This document shows positions 34,538 to 42,656 of a stretch of DNA of 64,000 bases, piece by piece. The translations under genes and the position numbers were made by a program. The notes below the pieces were generated by a model that saw nothing but the letters and a program-made list of their open reading frames with translations, did no database searches and was not told the origin of the DNA. The number at the start of each line of letters is the position of its first letter. Position 1 is the stretch's first letter. This DNA comes from Lysobacter solisilvae (lineage in GTDB: Bacteria > Pseudomonadota > Gammaproteobacteria > Xanthomonadales > Xanthomonadaceae): contig NZ_CP071518.1 of assembly GCF_016613535.2 (NCBI RefSeq), forward strand, positions 1,736,001-1,800,000, given 5' to 3'.

Positions 34538-36865
34538 ATGAATTCCCACCCGATCCCTCCGACCGGTAGCGTCTCCATGGCTTCGCGTACCACCCTTTCG
34601 CGTCCCGCCTCGCGCCGCATCGATCTCAACACCCTGGCCCAGCGCGCGATCGCCAGCGCCGTCCTGCTCGCGCTTGCCGCCTGCAGCACCGCGCCGGTGG
34701 CCGACATCCGCCGCGACGCCAATCCCCAGGCCCTCAAGACCCAGGCCGGCACCTCCTCGGCCGATGAAGTCGTGCTGCCGGCCCGCGACGGCGTCCAACC
34801 CCTGCCCGACACCGAGCAGGGCCCCCGCCCGCAGATCCGCCGCGGCACCGGCCAGGTGATCAACCAGCAGGCCGCCTCCGCGCCGCCGCCCGCGCTGCCC
34901 ACCACCGGCGGCGGCGCCACCTTCAACTTCGAAGGCGAATCGCTGCACGCCGTGGTCAAGGCCATCCTGGGCGACATGCTCGGCCAGAACTACGTCATCG
35001 CCCCGGGCGTGCAGGGCACCGTCACCCTGGGCACGCCCAAGCCGGTCAGCCCGGCCGAGGCGCTCAACCTGCTGGAGATGGTCCTGGGCTGGAACAACGC
35101 CCGCCTGATCTACACCGGCGGCCGCTACAACGTCGTGCCCGCCGACCAGGCCCTGGCCAGCGGCGCCGTCGCCCCGCGCACCGGCGCGCCGTCGCTGGCG
35201 CGCGGCTACGAAGTCCGCGCCGTCCCGCTGCGCTACATCTCGGCCACCGAGATGGAGAAGGTGCTCAAGCCTTACGCGCGTCCCAACGCCGTGGTCAGCG
35301 TCGACAACGCCCGCAACATCATCAACCTGGCCGGCACCCGCGCCGAGCTCGAGAACTACCTGCGCACCGTCGAGATCTTCGACGTCGACTGGCTCTCGGG
35401 CATGTCGGTGGGCGTGTTCCCCCTGACCACGGGCAAGGCCAACAAGGTCGTCGCCGACCTGGAAAAGGTCTTCGGCGAATCGTCCAAGTCGCCCGTCGCC
35501 GGCATGTTCCGCTTCATGCCGCTGGACGGCGCCAACGCCGTGCTGGTGATCACACCGCAGGCCGCCTACCTGGACGACATCCAGGAATGGCTCGAGCGCA
35601 TCGACGGGGCCGGCGGCGACGTCCAGCTGTACTCCTACGAGCTCAAGTACATCAAGGCCAAGGACCTGGCCGATCGCCTGGCCGAAGTGTTCGGTGGCAG
35701 CCGCAGCGGCGGCAGCAGCAGCGGCAATGGCCAGGTGTCGATGATGCCGGGCCTGGAGTCGGTGGAACTGCGCGACACCGGCAACGGCAGCGCGGCCGAC
35801 ATCAAGGGCGGCAGCGGCGACAGCGGCAGCGGCGACAGCGGCATGTCGGGCACCGGCGAAGGCATGTCGCTGGGTGGCGGCAACGGCAACGCGGGCTCCG
35901 GCAACGGCACGGTCACGCTGGAAGTGAACGGCGACCGCGTCGGCGTGTCCGCCGTGCAGGAAACCAACTCGATCCTCGTGCGCAGCTCGCCCGGCGCTTG
36001 GAAGTCGATCAAGGATGTGATCGCCAAGCTCGACGTCATGCCCTTGCAGGTGCAGATCGAAGCGCAGGTCGTCGAGGTCACTCTGTCGGGTCACTTGAAA
36101 TACGGCGTCAGCTGGTTCTTCGAGAACGCGGTGGACGCCACGCGCGTCAATGGCGGCGCGGGACTTCCCGACGCCACCGCGCGGTCGTTCTGGGGAGACA
36201 TCGCCGGCTCCATTACCAACAACGGCATCGGCTGGACCTTCCTGGGTCGGAATGCAGCCGCCATCGTGAGCGCACTGGACCAGGTCGGGGACCTGCAGAC
36301 GCTGCAGGCGCCTTCGGTCCTGGTACGCAACAACGTCGAAGCGACGTTGAATGTCGGCGCCAGGATTCCAATCTCGTCGGTGACCTTCAATCCCAACCAG
36401 GGCACCGAGGGCACGGTCAGCCAGGTGCAATACCTGGATACCGGTACGATCCTGAAAGTCCGTCCCCGCGTAAGTCGCGACGGGATGGTCTTCATGGAAA
36501 TCGTCCAGGAGATCAGTACCCCGGGCATCGTCCCGGACGTCAACGGCAACGTCCGCATCGACTCGAGCAAGCTCAAGACCGAGGCCGCCGTGCAGAGCGG
36601 TGACACGATCATGCTGGCCGGCCTCATCAACGACTCCGCCAGCAAGGACGCCGACGGCGTGCCCGGGCTGAGCCGGATCCCGGTGATCGGCGCGCTGTTC
36701 GGCACCCAGGAAACCAATACGATCCGCAAGGAAACGGTCATCCTGATCACGCCCACCGTCGTGCGCAATCCGCAGGAAGCGCGCGACCTCACCGACGAAT
36801 ACGGCCAGCGCTTCCGCGCGATGCAGCCGCTGCAGCAGAAGCCGCGGGATCCGCGCAAGCAATAG
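34538..36865 (+). CDS. gspD: type II secretion secretin GspD (XpsD), lipoprotein type
   Basis: 775 residues. The signal has a lipobox (LLALAACSTAPV), as in Xanthomonas XpsD. N0 domain: GGATFNFEGESLHAVVKAIL; N1-N3 domains follow (YEVRAVPLRYISATEMEKVL; YELKYIKAKDLADRLAEVF). A long Gly/Ser/Asn linker sits inside N3 (about 390-455). The secretin core (VQIEAQVVEVTLSGHLKYGV; VPGLSRIPVIGALFGTQETN; KETVILITPTVVRN) completes the outer-membrane pore. It ends the operon. Confidence 0.96.
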   Translation: MNSHPIPPTGSVSMASRTTLSRPASRRIDLNTLAQRAIASAVLLALAACSTAPVADIRRDANPQALKTQAGTSSADEVVLPARDGVQPLPDTEQGPRPQIRRGTGQVINQQAASAPPPALPTTGGGATFNFEGESLHAVVKAILGDMLGQNYVIAPGVQGTVTLGTPKPVSPAEALNLLEMVLGWNNARLIYTGGRYNVVPADQALASGAVAPRTGAPSLARGYEVRAVPLRYISATEMEKVLKPYARPNAVVSVDNARNIINLAGTRAELENYLRTVEIFDVDWLSGMSVGVFPLTTGKANKVVADLEKVFGESSKSPVAGMFRFMPLDGANAVLVITPQAAYLDDIQEWLERIDGAGGDVQLYSYELKYIKAKDLADRLAEVFGGSRSGGSSSGNGQVSMMPGLESVELRDTGNGSAADIKGGSGDSGSGDSGMSGTGEGMSLGGGNGNAGSGNGTVTLEVNGDRVGVSAVQETNSILVRSSPGAWKSIKDVIAKLDVMPLQVQIEAQVVEVTLSGHLKYGVSWFFENAVDATRVNGGAGLPDATARSFWGDIAGSITNNGIGWTFLGRNAAAIVSALDQVGDLQTLQAPSVLVRNNVEATLNVGARIPISSVTFNPNQGTEGTVSQVQYLDTGTILKVRPRVSRDGMVFMEIVQEISTPGIVPDVNGNVRIDSSKLKTEAAVQSGDTIMLAGLINDSASKDADGVPGLSRIPVIGALFGTQETNTIRKETVILITPTVVRNPQEARDLTDEYGQRFRAMQPLQQKPRDPRKQ

Positions 36866-36873
36866 TGCCGCGA

Positions 36874-36901
36874 GGCCGGACACTCCCGCGAGTGTCCGGC
36901 C
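36874..36901 (+). terminator. hairpin after gspD
   Basis: A perfect 12-bp stem GGCCGGACACTC / GAGTGTCCGGCC with a 4-base loop, nine bases after the gspD stop. No T-tract follows, so it may act as a weak terminator or as a 3'-end stabiliser. Confidence 0.6.
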
Positions 36902-36993
36902 ATCGGCGCGCGTGTGCGCTGGCCTGGCTGGCTCTCCGGTGCTGCGCGCAGCATCGACAATCGCCAAGGGGCGCGGCATAACGGCGGTGGATT

Positions 36994-37299
36994 GTGGAAA
37001 AACTGGCGATCTTCTTGAGTGCTGTCGTTGTCTTGAGTGGCTGCACGTCCACCGCCCTGCGACGGTGCGACGAGTTGGCACTCGATTCCGGCTGGTCTCG
37101 CTCGCAACCGCCGGTCAATAGCCGGGAATTGCTTGGCCTGACGAAACCGCTAGCTCCAGAGTCTCGGCAAGCTTGGTACTCCAGCGGGGCTCAGTTTCGC
37201 GTGTGCAATTACCATGAGTGGAGCGATGTCGTGTATGACTTCACAAAAGTCGATGGAGCTTGGCGAGCTGAGGTCCATGCTTTTGGCTGGCGTGAGTAG
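36994..37299 (+). CDS. small lipoprotein at the head of the cassette array
   Basis: 101 residues from a GTG at 36994. Its signal MEKLAIFLSAVVVLSGC has a lipobox. The mature part (YSSGAQFRVCNYHEWSDVVY and DFTKVDGAWRAEVHAFGWRE) has no family I recognise. Its stop is followed by a weak attC-like half (CGCTTGGCTCAGGCGTCAG), so it may be the first, boundary-worn cassette. Base composition is clearly lower in GC than gspD before it. Confidence 0.65.
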   Translation: MEKLAIFLSAVVVLSGCTSTALRRCDELALDSGWSRSQPPVNSRELLGLTKPLAPESRQAWYSSGAQFRVCNYHEWSDVVYDFTKVDGAWRAEVHAFGWRE

Positions 37300-37332
37300 T
37301 TCGCCACGCTTGGCTCAGGCGTCAGCTGGCAC

Positions 37333-37713
37333 GTGAAGTATCCACTCACCATTGGTGCTCTTGTTCTCATTGGCCTCTATGTCATTGGCAGTGCCGCCTA
37401 TCAGGTGGCGAACAATGAGCAGTGCCCGGTCGCTGTTGAGTACACACTCCAGAAAGCGGACGAATCCAGTGCCGCCAGGCTCAAGCGAGAGACGGAGCGC
37501 TTCGCCAAGAAATCTGGTTACAGGTTCATGGGCTCGAGTTTGGAAGGGACGCTGACCACCTACGCAATAACCGACGAAGACCGCGCTATCGTTAACTTCA
37601 ATGACGCAACAGAACAGAACATAACGGTATCGTTCTACGACTGTAGGACGGGTGGGGATGGCTCGGCGACTGGCTATGCATGGCTTCAAGAAGTCGGAAG
37701 GAAGTACTTGTGA
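37333..37713 (+). CDS. cassette protein, membrane-anchored, unknown
   Basis: 126 residues from a GTG. One N-terminal span (YPLTIGALVLIGLYVIGSAA) is followed by a soluble domain with two cysteines (EQCPVAVEY, FYDCRTGG). No family is recognised. The attC at 37721 follows the stop by a few bases, as expected for a one-gene cassette. Confidence 0.7.
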   Translation: MKYPLTIGALVLIGLYVIGSAAYQVANNEQCPVAVEYTLQKADESSAARLKRETERFAKKSGYRFMGSSLEGTLTTYAITDEDRAIVNFNDATEQNITVSFYDCRTGGDGSATGYAWLQEVGRKYL

Positions 37714-37720
37714 CACCTAT

Positions 37721-37784
37721 GCCACCTAACAATTCTTTCAAGCCCAAGCCGCTTCGCGGCTCGGCTTGATTCAGCCGTCAGGCC
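37721..37784 (+). repeat. attC site
   Basis: Runs from CACCTAACAATTCTTTCAAG through the palindrome AAGCCGCTTCGCGGCTCGGCTT to GATTCAGCCGTCAGGC. R'' CCTAAC is good; the R' end (GTCAGGC) has one departure from GTTRRRY. Confidence 0.85.
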
Positions 37785-37788
37785 CTAG

Positions 37789-38241
37789 ATGAGCGATATC
37801 TTGATTCCAATCGTAGGCATTCTCGCCACCCTGCTGGGCCTGATGTTCCTCGTCGGCTGTTTCGTGCGGGTGGATTCGCAGCGCTTCCTGGAGCGCGCGG
37901 GCGGTGATCCAAGCAAGATCCACAGGCTGGAGACGCTCCAGGACGCGTGGTCCACGATTGGCAAGCTGCGGCAATTCGTCGCCTCGTCAGCTGCGCTTCT
38001 GATATTTGGCGTCGGCCTTCTTGCTGTCTGGGGTAATCCTGCTCTCGGTAAGTACTACTGGGTCGTCCCAGCCATACTGCTCGCCAACTTGGGTTTGATT
38101 CTGCTGGTTCGTAGGGATGCTGTGCGTTCGCTTAATCCACTCCTGCCCGGACACGCCGAAGTGCTAAAGGTCCTCAAGCAGAGCATCCGCATGTGCATTT
38201 CCTTCAGTGTCGTGTTCCTGGTGCTCGTAGCCAGGGGCTGA
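37789..38241 (+). CDS. cassette protein, four-span membrane protein
   Basis: 150 residues. Hydrophobic segments at about 5-25, 65-83, 91-108 and 133-148, with a charged loop (RVDSQRFLERAGGDPSKIHR) after the first, suggest an integral inner-membrane protein. No known family is recognised. It starts five bases after the preceding attC and ends inside the next. Confidence 0.72.
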   Translation: MSDILIPIVGILATLLGLMFLVGCFVRVDSQRFLERAGGDPSKIHRLETLQDAWSTIGKLRQFVASSAALLIFGVGLLAVWGNPALGKYYWVVPAILLANLGLILLVRRDAVRSLNPLLPGHAEVLKVLKQSIRMCISFSVVFLVLVARG

Positions 38242-38290
38242 CAATTCATTCGAGCCGAAGCCGCTTCGCGACTCGGCTGATTCGTTAGCG
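38237..38290 (+). repeat. attC site
   Basis: CTGACAATTCATTCGAGCCG, then the palindrome GAAGCCGCTTCGCGACTCGGC, ending GATTCGTTAGCG. GTTAG marks the R' crossover end. Confidence 0.88.
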
Positions 38291-38305
38291 ATTTCAGGGT
38301 TTGCC

Positions 38306-38686
38306 ATGTCTTCTGCCGAGTTCACGCGACTGCTGGCGCATCACCTTGGCGAGTACCCCTACATGCTGATTGTCACCGCAGGCCTGGTCCTTGCAGCTTT
38401 TCGCTGGAAACGTACCTGGCCAATGCGATTTGCAACCTTCGGTCTTGGGTTGGTGCTCGTGCACTCCTTGTTGCAAATGGGTTTGCGCCACCTTGGCAAC
38501 ACAAGCACTTATGGCCGCTACTTGGACGCCGACGCTCACGCTTGGCTTGCGCATTACGGTGGCCCAGGCGTTGAGTTCGTCGGCTGGTTGCTCGTTGTAG
38601 TGGCACTGCATCAGTTGCTTCGACCTGGCTCCTCGGCAGTGGCCAACAATTCATTCAAGTCAAAGCAGCTTCGTGGCTCAGCTTGA
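38306..38686 (+). CDS. cassette membrane protein with attC-encoded tail
   Basis: 126 residues with hydrophobic segments at about 18-32, 40-57 and 92-106. No family is recognised. The last 14 residues, ANNSFKSKQLRGSA, are translated from the attC itself, so this cassette has no stop before the recombination site. The same tail type recurs in two other cassettes here. Confidence 0.72.
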   Translation: MSSAEFTRLLAHHLGEYPYMLIVTAGLVLAAFRWKRTWPMRFATFGLGLVLVHSLLQMGLRHLGNTSTYGRYLDADAHAWLAHYGGPGVEFVGWLLVVVALHQLLRPGSSAVANNSFKSKQLRGSA

Positions 38687-38700
38687 TTCAGGCACTAGCG
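38641..38700 (+). repeat. attC site overlapping the preceding gene's 3' end
   Basis: GGCCAACAATTCATTCAAGT, then CAAAGCAGCTTCGTGGCTCAGCTTG and ATTCAGGCACTAGCG. It has the R''/L'' and L'/R' layout with a CACTAG variant of the R' end. Confidence 0.88.
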
Positions 38701-38715
38701 CCAAGGACCGATCCC

Positions 38716-39147
38716 ATGCAGTCAAAATTGAATCTGATGTTGCTTGTGTTGGCCGGTGCCATGACCACCGGATGCGCGTCGAGCCTGGTAACGAACGTAG
38801 GCACGCCGGTGTCGGCGTCCGCCTACAACAAGGCAATGGCAGACCAAGGGCGGGCGTACTACTGCGGGAATGGAAAATGCGACGTGCCGCCTTCGCTGAT
38901 CAGGGCAACCGCGCCTCACTATCCGGCAGGGGCGTTGGCAGCGGGCCGCACCGGGTGGGCGTCCGTGCTGTTTGACATAGAAGCCACCGGCGACATCTCG
39001 AACGTCCGACTGGAATCGGCGAGCGCCCCCGAGTTTGGCGAGGCGGCACTCGCGGCGATCCACACATGGAAGTACAAGCCAGCCAGGCTCAAGGGCAAGC
39101 CCGTCAAGATCGGCTCGGTGCGGCAGCCGATACCGTTCACGCTCTGA
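38716..39147 (+). CDS. lipoprotein with TonB C-terminal-like domain
   Basis: 143 residues from the ATG at 38716. The signal MQSKLNLMLLVLAGAMTTGC has a lipobox. The C-terminal 70 residues (TAPHYPAGALAAGRTGWASV; LFDIEATGDISNVRLESASA; EAALAAIHTWKYKPARLKGK) match the TonB C-terminal fold (P.YP..A...G..G.V.V.F.I...G...). As a free lipoprotein it cannot use ExbBD, so it may be a decoy or periplasmic binding module. Only 18 bp separate it from the next gene, with no attC. Confidence 0.78.
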   Translation: MQSKLNLMLLVLAGAMTTGCASSLVTNVGTPVSASAYNKAMADQGRAYYCGNGKCDVPPSLIRATAPHYPAGALAAGRTGWASVLFDIEATGDISNVRLESASAPEFGEAALAAIHTWKYKPARLKGKPVKIGSVRQPIPFTL

Positions 39148-39165
39148 AGTCCGGCTCTAGAACGC

Positions 39166-39522
39166 ATGTCAGTTTATTCAGTTGTGATGATCTCCAGCGC
39201 GGTGATCTGCTTTGCGTTTGTAGCGCTCGGCAGCTGGTTGCTGCGGTCCCTCGTGCGCATACGTGCAAGCAGGGCCTTGTTCGCGGCAGTTGTCGCGTTT
39301 CCGCTGTGGATTCCTTGCTCGGCAGCAATAGGCCAGCTTCTCGATGCCTATTACCATCCGCCCAGCGCCCTGGAAATCATCAGTGCCTTCGCCACCATAA
39401 ACGCCGTCGCGGTATCTGTGTTTGCAGTAGTCGCAGCCGTTTCCTTCTGGCTGGTGGTTCGCCAAATGAATCAGCGGGCCAACAATTCATTCAAGCCGGA
39501 TCCGCTTGGCGGCCGGGCATAG
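39166..39522 (+). CDS. cassette membrane protein with attC-encoded tail
   Basis: 118 residues, three hydrophobic segments (about 5-25, 37-56, 72-97), unknown family. The tail ANNSFKPDPLGGRA is read from the attC at 39476. Because no attC lies between it and the TonB-like gene, these two may be one two-gene cassette or the intervening site was deleted. Confidence 0.7.
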   Translation: MSVYSVVMISSAVICFAFVALGSWLLRSLVRIRASRALFAAVVAFPLWIPCSAAIGQLLDAYYHPPSALEIISAFATINAVAVSVFAVVAAVSFWLVVRQMNQRANNSFKPDPLGGRA

Positions 39523-39536
39523 TTCAGGCGTTAGAG
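39476..39536 (+). repeat. attC site
   Basis: GGGCCAACAATTCATTCAAG, CCGGATCCGCTTGGCGGCCGG and CATAGTTCAGGCGTTAGAG. It has the most complete R' end in the array (GTTAGAG) and overlaps the preceding stop codon. Confidence 0.9.
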
Positions 39537-39537
39537 G

Positions 39538-39978
39538 ATGGAAATGGCCGCACCGCAGATCAAGCGACCCATGCGTCTCTGGGTAGCTTCCCTGATGAAT
39601 ATCCTGGTCGGCTGCCTCAGCCTGGCCATGCTTGTCTTCCTCAAGACCTCGTCGCGCGTCCCAGCGGAGATACACCTCTCAGCGATTGCCACCGCAACGG
39701 CAGCAACCACCGCTGGCTTCCTCGTCTTCGCATCGGTAATGGCCCTGCTCGGCAAGCCACGCTGGCGCCGCCTGATGCTTCTGGCGGCCGTGAGCTTCTA
39801 CGGCAGCATCATGGTTCAGAATGCACTTCTTCTCGCTCAGGCGGAGGACAGCCTGGTTCCCGCTAGCAAGCTGACATCCCATCTAATCCGCAGTGGTCTC
39901 GAGGTCGCTATCAACCTCTGGGCGTTACTCAGCCCAAGAACGCGGCAGTACTTTGATCGTGAGTTGGCTGCGCCATGA
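39538..39978 (+). CDS. cassette protein, four-span membrane protein
   Basis: 146 residues (a second ATG two codons in is also possible). Spans at about 14-36, 47-70, 79-99 and 117-132. The sequence MRLWVASLMNILVGCLSLAM begins the first. No family is recognised. It starts one base after an attC and ends seven bases inside the next. Confidence 0.7.
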   Translation: MEMAAPQIKRPMRLWVASLMNILVGCLSLAMLVFLKTSSRVPAEIHLSAIATATAATTAGFLVFASVMALLGKPRWRRLMLLAAVSFYGSIMVQNALLLAQAEDSLVPASKLTSHLIRSGLEVAINLWALLSPRTRQYFDRELAAP

Positions 39979-40032
39979 AAAACAGTTCATGCCAAGGACG
40001 CTGTGCGGCTCGGCTCAACTCAGGCATTGGAC
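39971..40032 (+). repeat. degenerate attC site
   Basis: AAAAACAGTTCATGCCAAGG, ACGCTGTGCGGCTCGGCT and CAACTCAGGCATTGGAC. The palindrome and flanks are recognisable but the R' end is ATTGGAC instead of GTTRRRY. Confidence 0.7.
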
Positions 40033-40059
40033 CTAACAAGAAGCCTCATCGGAAGTGAC

Positions 40060-40680
40060 GTGACTCGATCAACGGTACTCATTGCAATGGTGGTCTGCCT
40101 GGGATGTGCGCACACGGCTGCCGAGGATCACACCCAGACAAGTGACGTCTCCGAAATCTATGCGCAGTTCCTTGGCGACTGGACAGGCAAGGACAAGGAC
40201 CCGCTGAGTGTTTCGCTTTCGGCCGACGCCCCCTCCGCGGACGAAATGAAGGAAATCGCCGAGTGCGTGGACAACGGCGCAAGCACGCATTGGGTGCGCC
40301 CCGAGCCAATTGCCGACCTCAGTGGCCTCGTTGGGAAGCTTCCCTATGTGCGTATGGTTGATCCCAGCCAATGGAGTCCGCAGGATCCAGGTGAGCTCAT
40401 CGCGAGAGGGCAGTCCATTGAGTCAGCCGTCGAGAGTGGCTACGCCCACGGGTTGATGACATTTTCTGCCATAACTTTCGATCAGTCTGGCCAGAAGGCC
40501 GCCTTTGCTTATTCATTTGATTGCGGCCGCCTGTGCGGGCATGGCGGTACGGTCATCTTTGTTCGGACGCAAGGCGGTTGGGTCGAGAGCGCTAAGCAGT
40601 GCGGCGCTTGGATCTCGCACCATCCCGATGTCAGGCCCGGCAATTCATTCAAGACGTCGCCGCTTCGCAACTCGGCTTGA
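40060..40680 (+). CDS. cassette lipoprotein with attC-encoded tail
   Basis: 206 residues from a GTG at 40060 (GGAAG eight bases upstream), giving a lipoprotein signal TRSTVLIAMVVCLGC. The mature domain includes DWTGKDKDPLSVSL, ITFDQSGQKAAFAYSFDCGR and GGTVIFVRTQGGW. It resembles small periplasmic proteins of unknown role. The C-terminus PGNSFKTSPLRNSA comes from the attC at 40634. Confidence 0.7.
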   Translation: MTRSTVLIAMVVCLGCAHTAAEDHTQTSDVSEIYAQFLGDWTGKDKDPLSVSLSADAPSADEMKEIAECVDNGASTHWVRPEPIADLSGLVGKLPYVRMVDPSQWSPQDPGELIARGQSIESAVESGYAHGLMTFSAITFDQSGQKAAFAYSFDCGRLCGHGGTVIFVRTQGGWVESAKQCGAWISHHPDVRPGNSFKTSPLRNSA

Positions 40681-40682
40681 CC
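40634..40682 (+). repeat. attC site, 3' end worn
   Basis: GGCCCGGCAATTCATTCAAG then ACGTCGCCGCTTCGCAACTCGGC and TTGACCCC. The R' GTTRRRY end is missing, so it may no longer recombine. Confidence 0.78.
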
Positions 40683-40717
40683 CCTCGAAGCTCCCCCATC
40701 AAGGAAAGGAATCCCAC

Positions 40718-41524
40718 ATGGCTCGACTCTTGCTGCTTGCCCTGCTAGCCGTGTCATTCAATGCGAGCGCCATCGTCATTCGGGACGACGTGGACGACTC
40801 GAAGTATCGGGTTGCGGCATCTGATTTTCCCGCGCTCGTTGATCTGCCTGGCGAGGGGCATGGCGTGCTGATTGCCCCGCAGTGGGTGATCACCGCCGCC
40901 CACGCCGTCACGTGGCAACCCGGGATCAAGCAGGTCACCATCAATGGAACACCCAGGGACGTTGAGCGGCTCGAGATCCATCCAGGCTACAAAAAGCCGC
41001 CGCAGGACCTGCTTGACCAGGCGCTCGCCACTTGGGATTGGACGCTTTTCAGGGTGCTGCTCTCGTCATCGGATGACGTGGCGCTTCTCAAGCTGGCGCA
41101 ACCGGTGGCTGACGTTTCCCCTGTCGCGATCCGCAACGGCGAAGACGAGTTCGGCCAGGTCGTCATGTTCCTTGGAAAAGGCGCTACGGGCACCGGCGTG
41201 ACCGGGTACGACTTCAGTGACCCTCACCGCATCGAGCTTCGCCGGGCGTACAACCGGATCACCAGCGCCCATGGCCGCTGGCTCTGCTACATGTTCGATC
41301 AGCCGTCGGAAGCGCTGCCGCTCGAGGGCGGGTCGGGGAGCGGCGACAGCGGCGGGCCCATCCTTGTCCAGGCGGGCCAGGACTGGTTGTTGACCGGACT
41401 GACGTCGTGGGCCGATCCTCAAAGCACCCTAAGGACGCCCGGGCGGTATGGCCAGGTCAGTTGCAATGTCCGCCTGAGCCACTACAGGGATTGGATTGAA
41501 AGCGTCAGCGCCGCGCAGCCATGA
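40718..41524 (+). CDS. secreted trypsin-like (S1) serine protease
   Basis: 268 residues, strong SD (AAGGAAAGG) before ATG 40718; signal peptide MARLLLLALLAVSFNASA. The catalytic triad is visible: His62 in WVITAAHAV, Asp in DDVALLKLAQPV, and Ser in GSGSGDSGGPILV, with the S1 C-terminal pattern (WLLTGLTSWA). No propeptide beyond a short acidic stretch (RDDVDDSK) is seen. It is unusually large and well defined for a cassette gene. It sits between two worn attC sites, so it may be a cassette or a later insertion. Confidence 0.88.
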   Translation: MARLLLLALLAVSFNASAIVIRDDVDDSKYRVAASDFPALVDLPGEGHGVLIAPQWVITAAHAVTWQPGIKQVTINGTPRDVERLEIHPGYKKPPQDLLDQALATWDWTLFRVLLSSSDDVALLKLAQPVADVSPVAIRNGEDEFGQVVMFLGKGATGTGVTGYDFSDPHRIELRRAYNRITSAHGRWLCYMFDQPSEALPLEGGSGSGDSGGPILVQAGQDWLLTGLTSWADPQSTLRTPGRYGQVSCNVRLSHYRDWIESVSAAQP

Positions 41525-41568
41525 GCGGGGCTGACCAAGCCGCTTCCTGGCCCGGCTTGATTCCAAGA
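41518..41568 (+). repeat. degenerate attC remnant
   Basis: GCCATGAGCGGGGCTGACCA, then AGCCGCTTCCTGGCCCGGCTTG and ATTCCAAGAAC. The central palindrome survives; both simple ends are lost, the 3' side replaced by the REP at 41569. Confidence 0.6.
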
Positions 41569-41590
41569 ACGGGGTCAGAGACCCTTATCT
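41569..41590 (+). repeat. REP of the RAYT type inside the cassette array
   Basis: ACGGGGTCAGAGACC followed by CTTATCT differs by one base from the left terminal REP of the RAYT element at 49784-49805, including preceding AAGA. This shows that the local transposase's REP has been copied into an attC junction. Confidence 0.85.
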
Positions 41591-41650
41591 ACGCTAGTCC
41601 CCACGACTTGGGCCCTCGCACATCGCGGCGCCTGAATTTCAGGAGTTCAG

Positions 41651-42058
41651 GTGTCAGCCCGAATGGACAGTCGACAGGAATTTCTAACCGAGTTTCTTTC
41701 CGCGCTCGGCGCGAGGGAGATCCGGAACCTGTGTGTCACACCAGCGTCCGTTTCCGGCACGGTGGTCTACGATCCGAGCGATCCGGAAGAGCAGCAGGAC
41801 TTCCGTTGGCCTGTTCCGGAGAACGCAGCACCTTCGCCGGCAGTGGTCCGCCTGGCCGGCCTCATTCGCCGGGCTCGCCTGCTCCACGGTGACAGGTTGA
41901 CGCCATCGCGCCAGGAGCTTCTTGCACGCTTCAACGCTGGCCAGGATTGGGTGTGCCCGCCCGATCAGTTCACGGCTATCCTTGAGGAGCTTCTGCAAGT
42001 CCAGGTGCCGATGCTTGATGAGGGCGTCGAGAGTGACTACTACTTCATGCACGAGTAG
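41651..42058 (+). CDS. cassette protein, soluble, unknown
   Basis: 135 residues from a GTG at 41651 (CAGGAG five bases before); ATG at 41663 is the alternative. No signal peptide or span. It is acidic, with segments FLTEFLSALGAREIRNLCVT, RRARLLHGDRLTPSRQELLA and WVCPPDQFTAILEELLQVQV. No family is recognised. Confidence 0.68.
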   Translation: MSARMDSRQEFLTEFLSALGAREIRNLCVTPASVSGTVVYDPSDPEEQQDFRWPVPENAAPSPAVVRLAGLIRRARLLHGDRLTPSRQELLARFNAGQDWVCPPDQFTAILEELLQVQVPMLDEGVESDYYFMHE

Positions 42059-42059
42059 T

Positions 42060-42118
42060 GGCATGGGATTTTCGAAACCCAATGGCTGCGCGACCGGCTG
42101 CGGGCTAATCAGGCGTAA
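42060..42118 (+). repeat. degenerate attC remnant
   Basis: Ends in GGCTGCGCGACCGGCTGCGG then GCTAATCAGGCGTAAGGCG, which resembles the L'/R' half (CAGGCGTTAGGC with one T lost). The 5' half is not recognisable. Confidence 0.55.
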
Positions 42119-42124
42119 GGCGAC

Positions 42125-42646
42125 ATGACACATTCCCGGACTCTGACGTGCGTTCTACTCGCCATCTCCCTGGCCGCCACCTCCCTTGCCTCCGCCGAAG
42201 ACCTCGCCGGAAGCCGTCTCACCTATTCCGGGCTGGGGCCGCTGAGGATTGGCATGACCCTCCAGGACGCAAAGCGAGTCGGCCTGGAAATTGCCGTCAT
42301 TGAGCAGTTCTCGGATCTCGAGACGTGCGGTTTGGCCAGGGTGGTCGGCGGCGACGACATCCTGCTGCTGTTTGAAGACAATCGCATCGCCAGGATCGAG
42401 TCGCATCGCGACAGGTTCTCGACCTTCAGTGGCGCCAAGGTGGGTGATTCCGAGGCTCGGATCAGTGAGATCTATGGCGCCAGGCTCAAGGTCGAGCCGC
42501 ACCAGTACGACCCGGATGGTCACTATCTGATCGTCACTTCGAGTGATGGGAAATCCGCGATGGTTTTTGAGACGGACGGGAATCGGGTGACTGACATGAG
42601 GGCTGGCCTGCTGCCGGCGGTGCGGTATGTCGAGCACTGCCTGTGA
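42125..42646 (+). CDS. cassette protein, secreted, unknown
   Basis: 173 residues with a signal peptide ending SLASA. The mature part (LTYSGLGPLRIGMTLQDAKR; GDDILLLFEDNRIARIESHR; ARISEIYGARLKVEPHQYDP) resembles small periplasmic proteins with the GPLRIGMT..EA pattern found across Xanthomonadaceae. Role unknown. An attC follows the stop. Confidence 0.72.
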   Translation: MTHSRTLTCVLLAISLAATSLASAEDLAGSRLTYSGLGPLRIGMTLQDAKRVGLEIAVIEQFSDLETCGLARVVGGDDILLLFEDNRIARIESHRDRFSTFSGAKVGDSEARISEIYGARLKVEPHQYDPDGHYLIVTSSDGKSAMVFETDGNRVTDMRAGLLPAVRYVEHCL

Positions 42647-42656
42647 CCCACCGTCA

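Noticed and set aside
33608..37081. 1157-aa minus-strand open frame opposite gspN-gspD
   Set aside because: Shadow of the secretin gene; no domain, no ribosome site.
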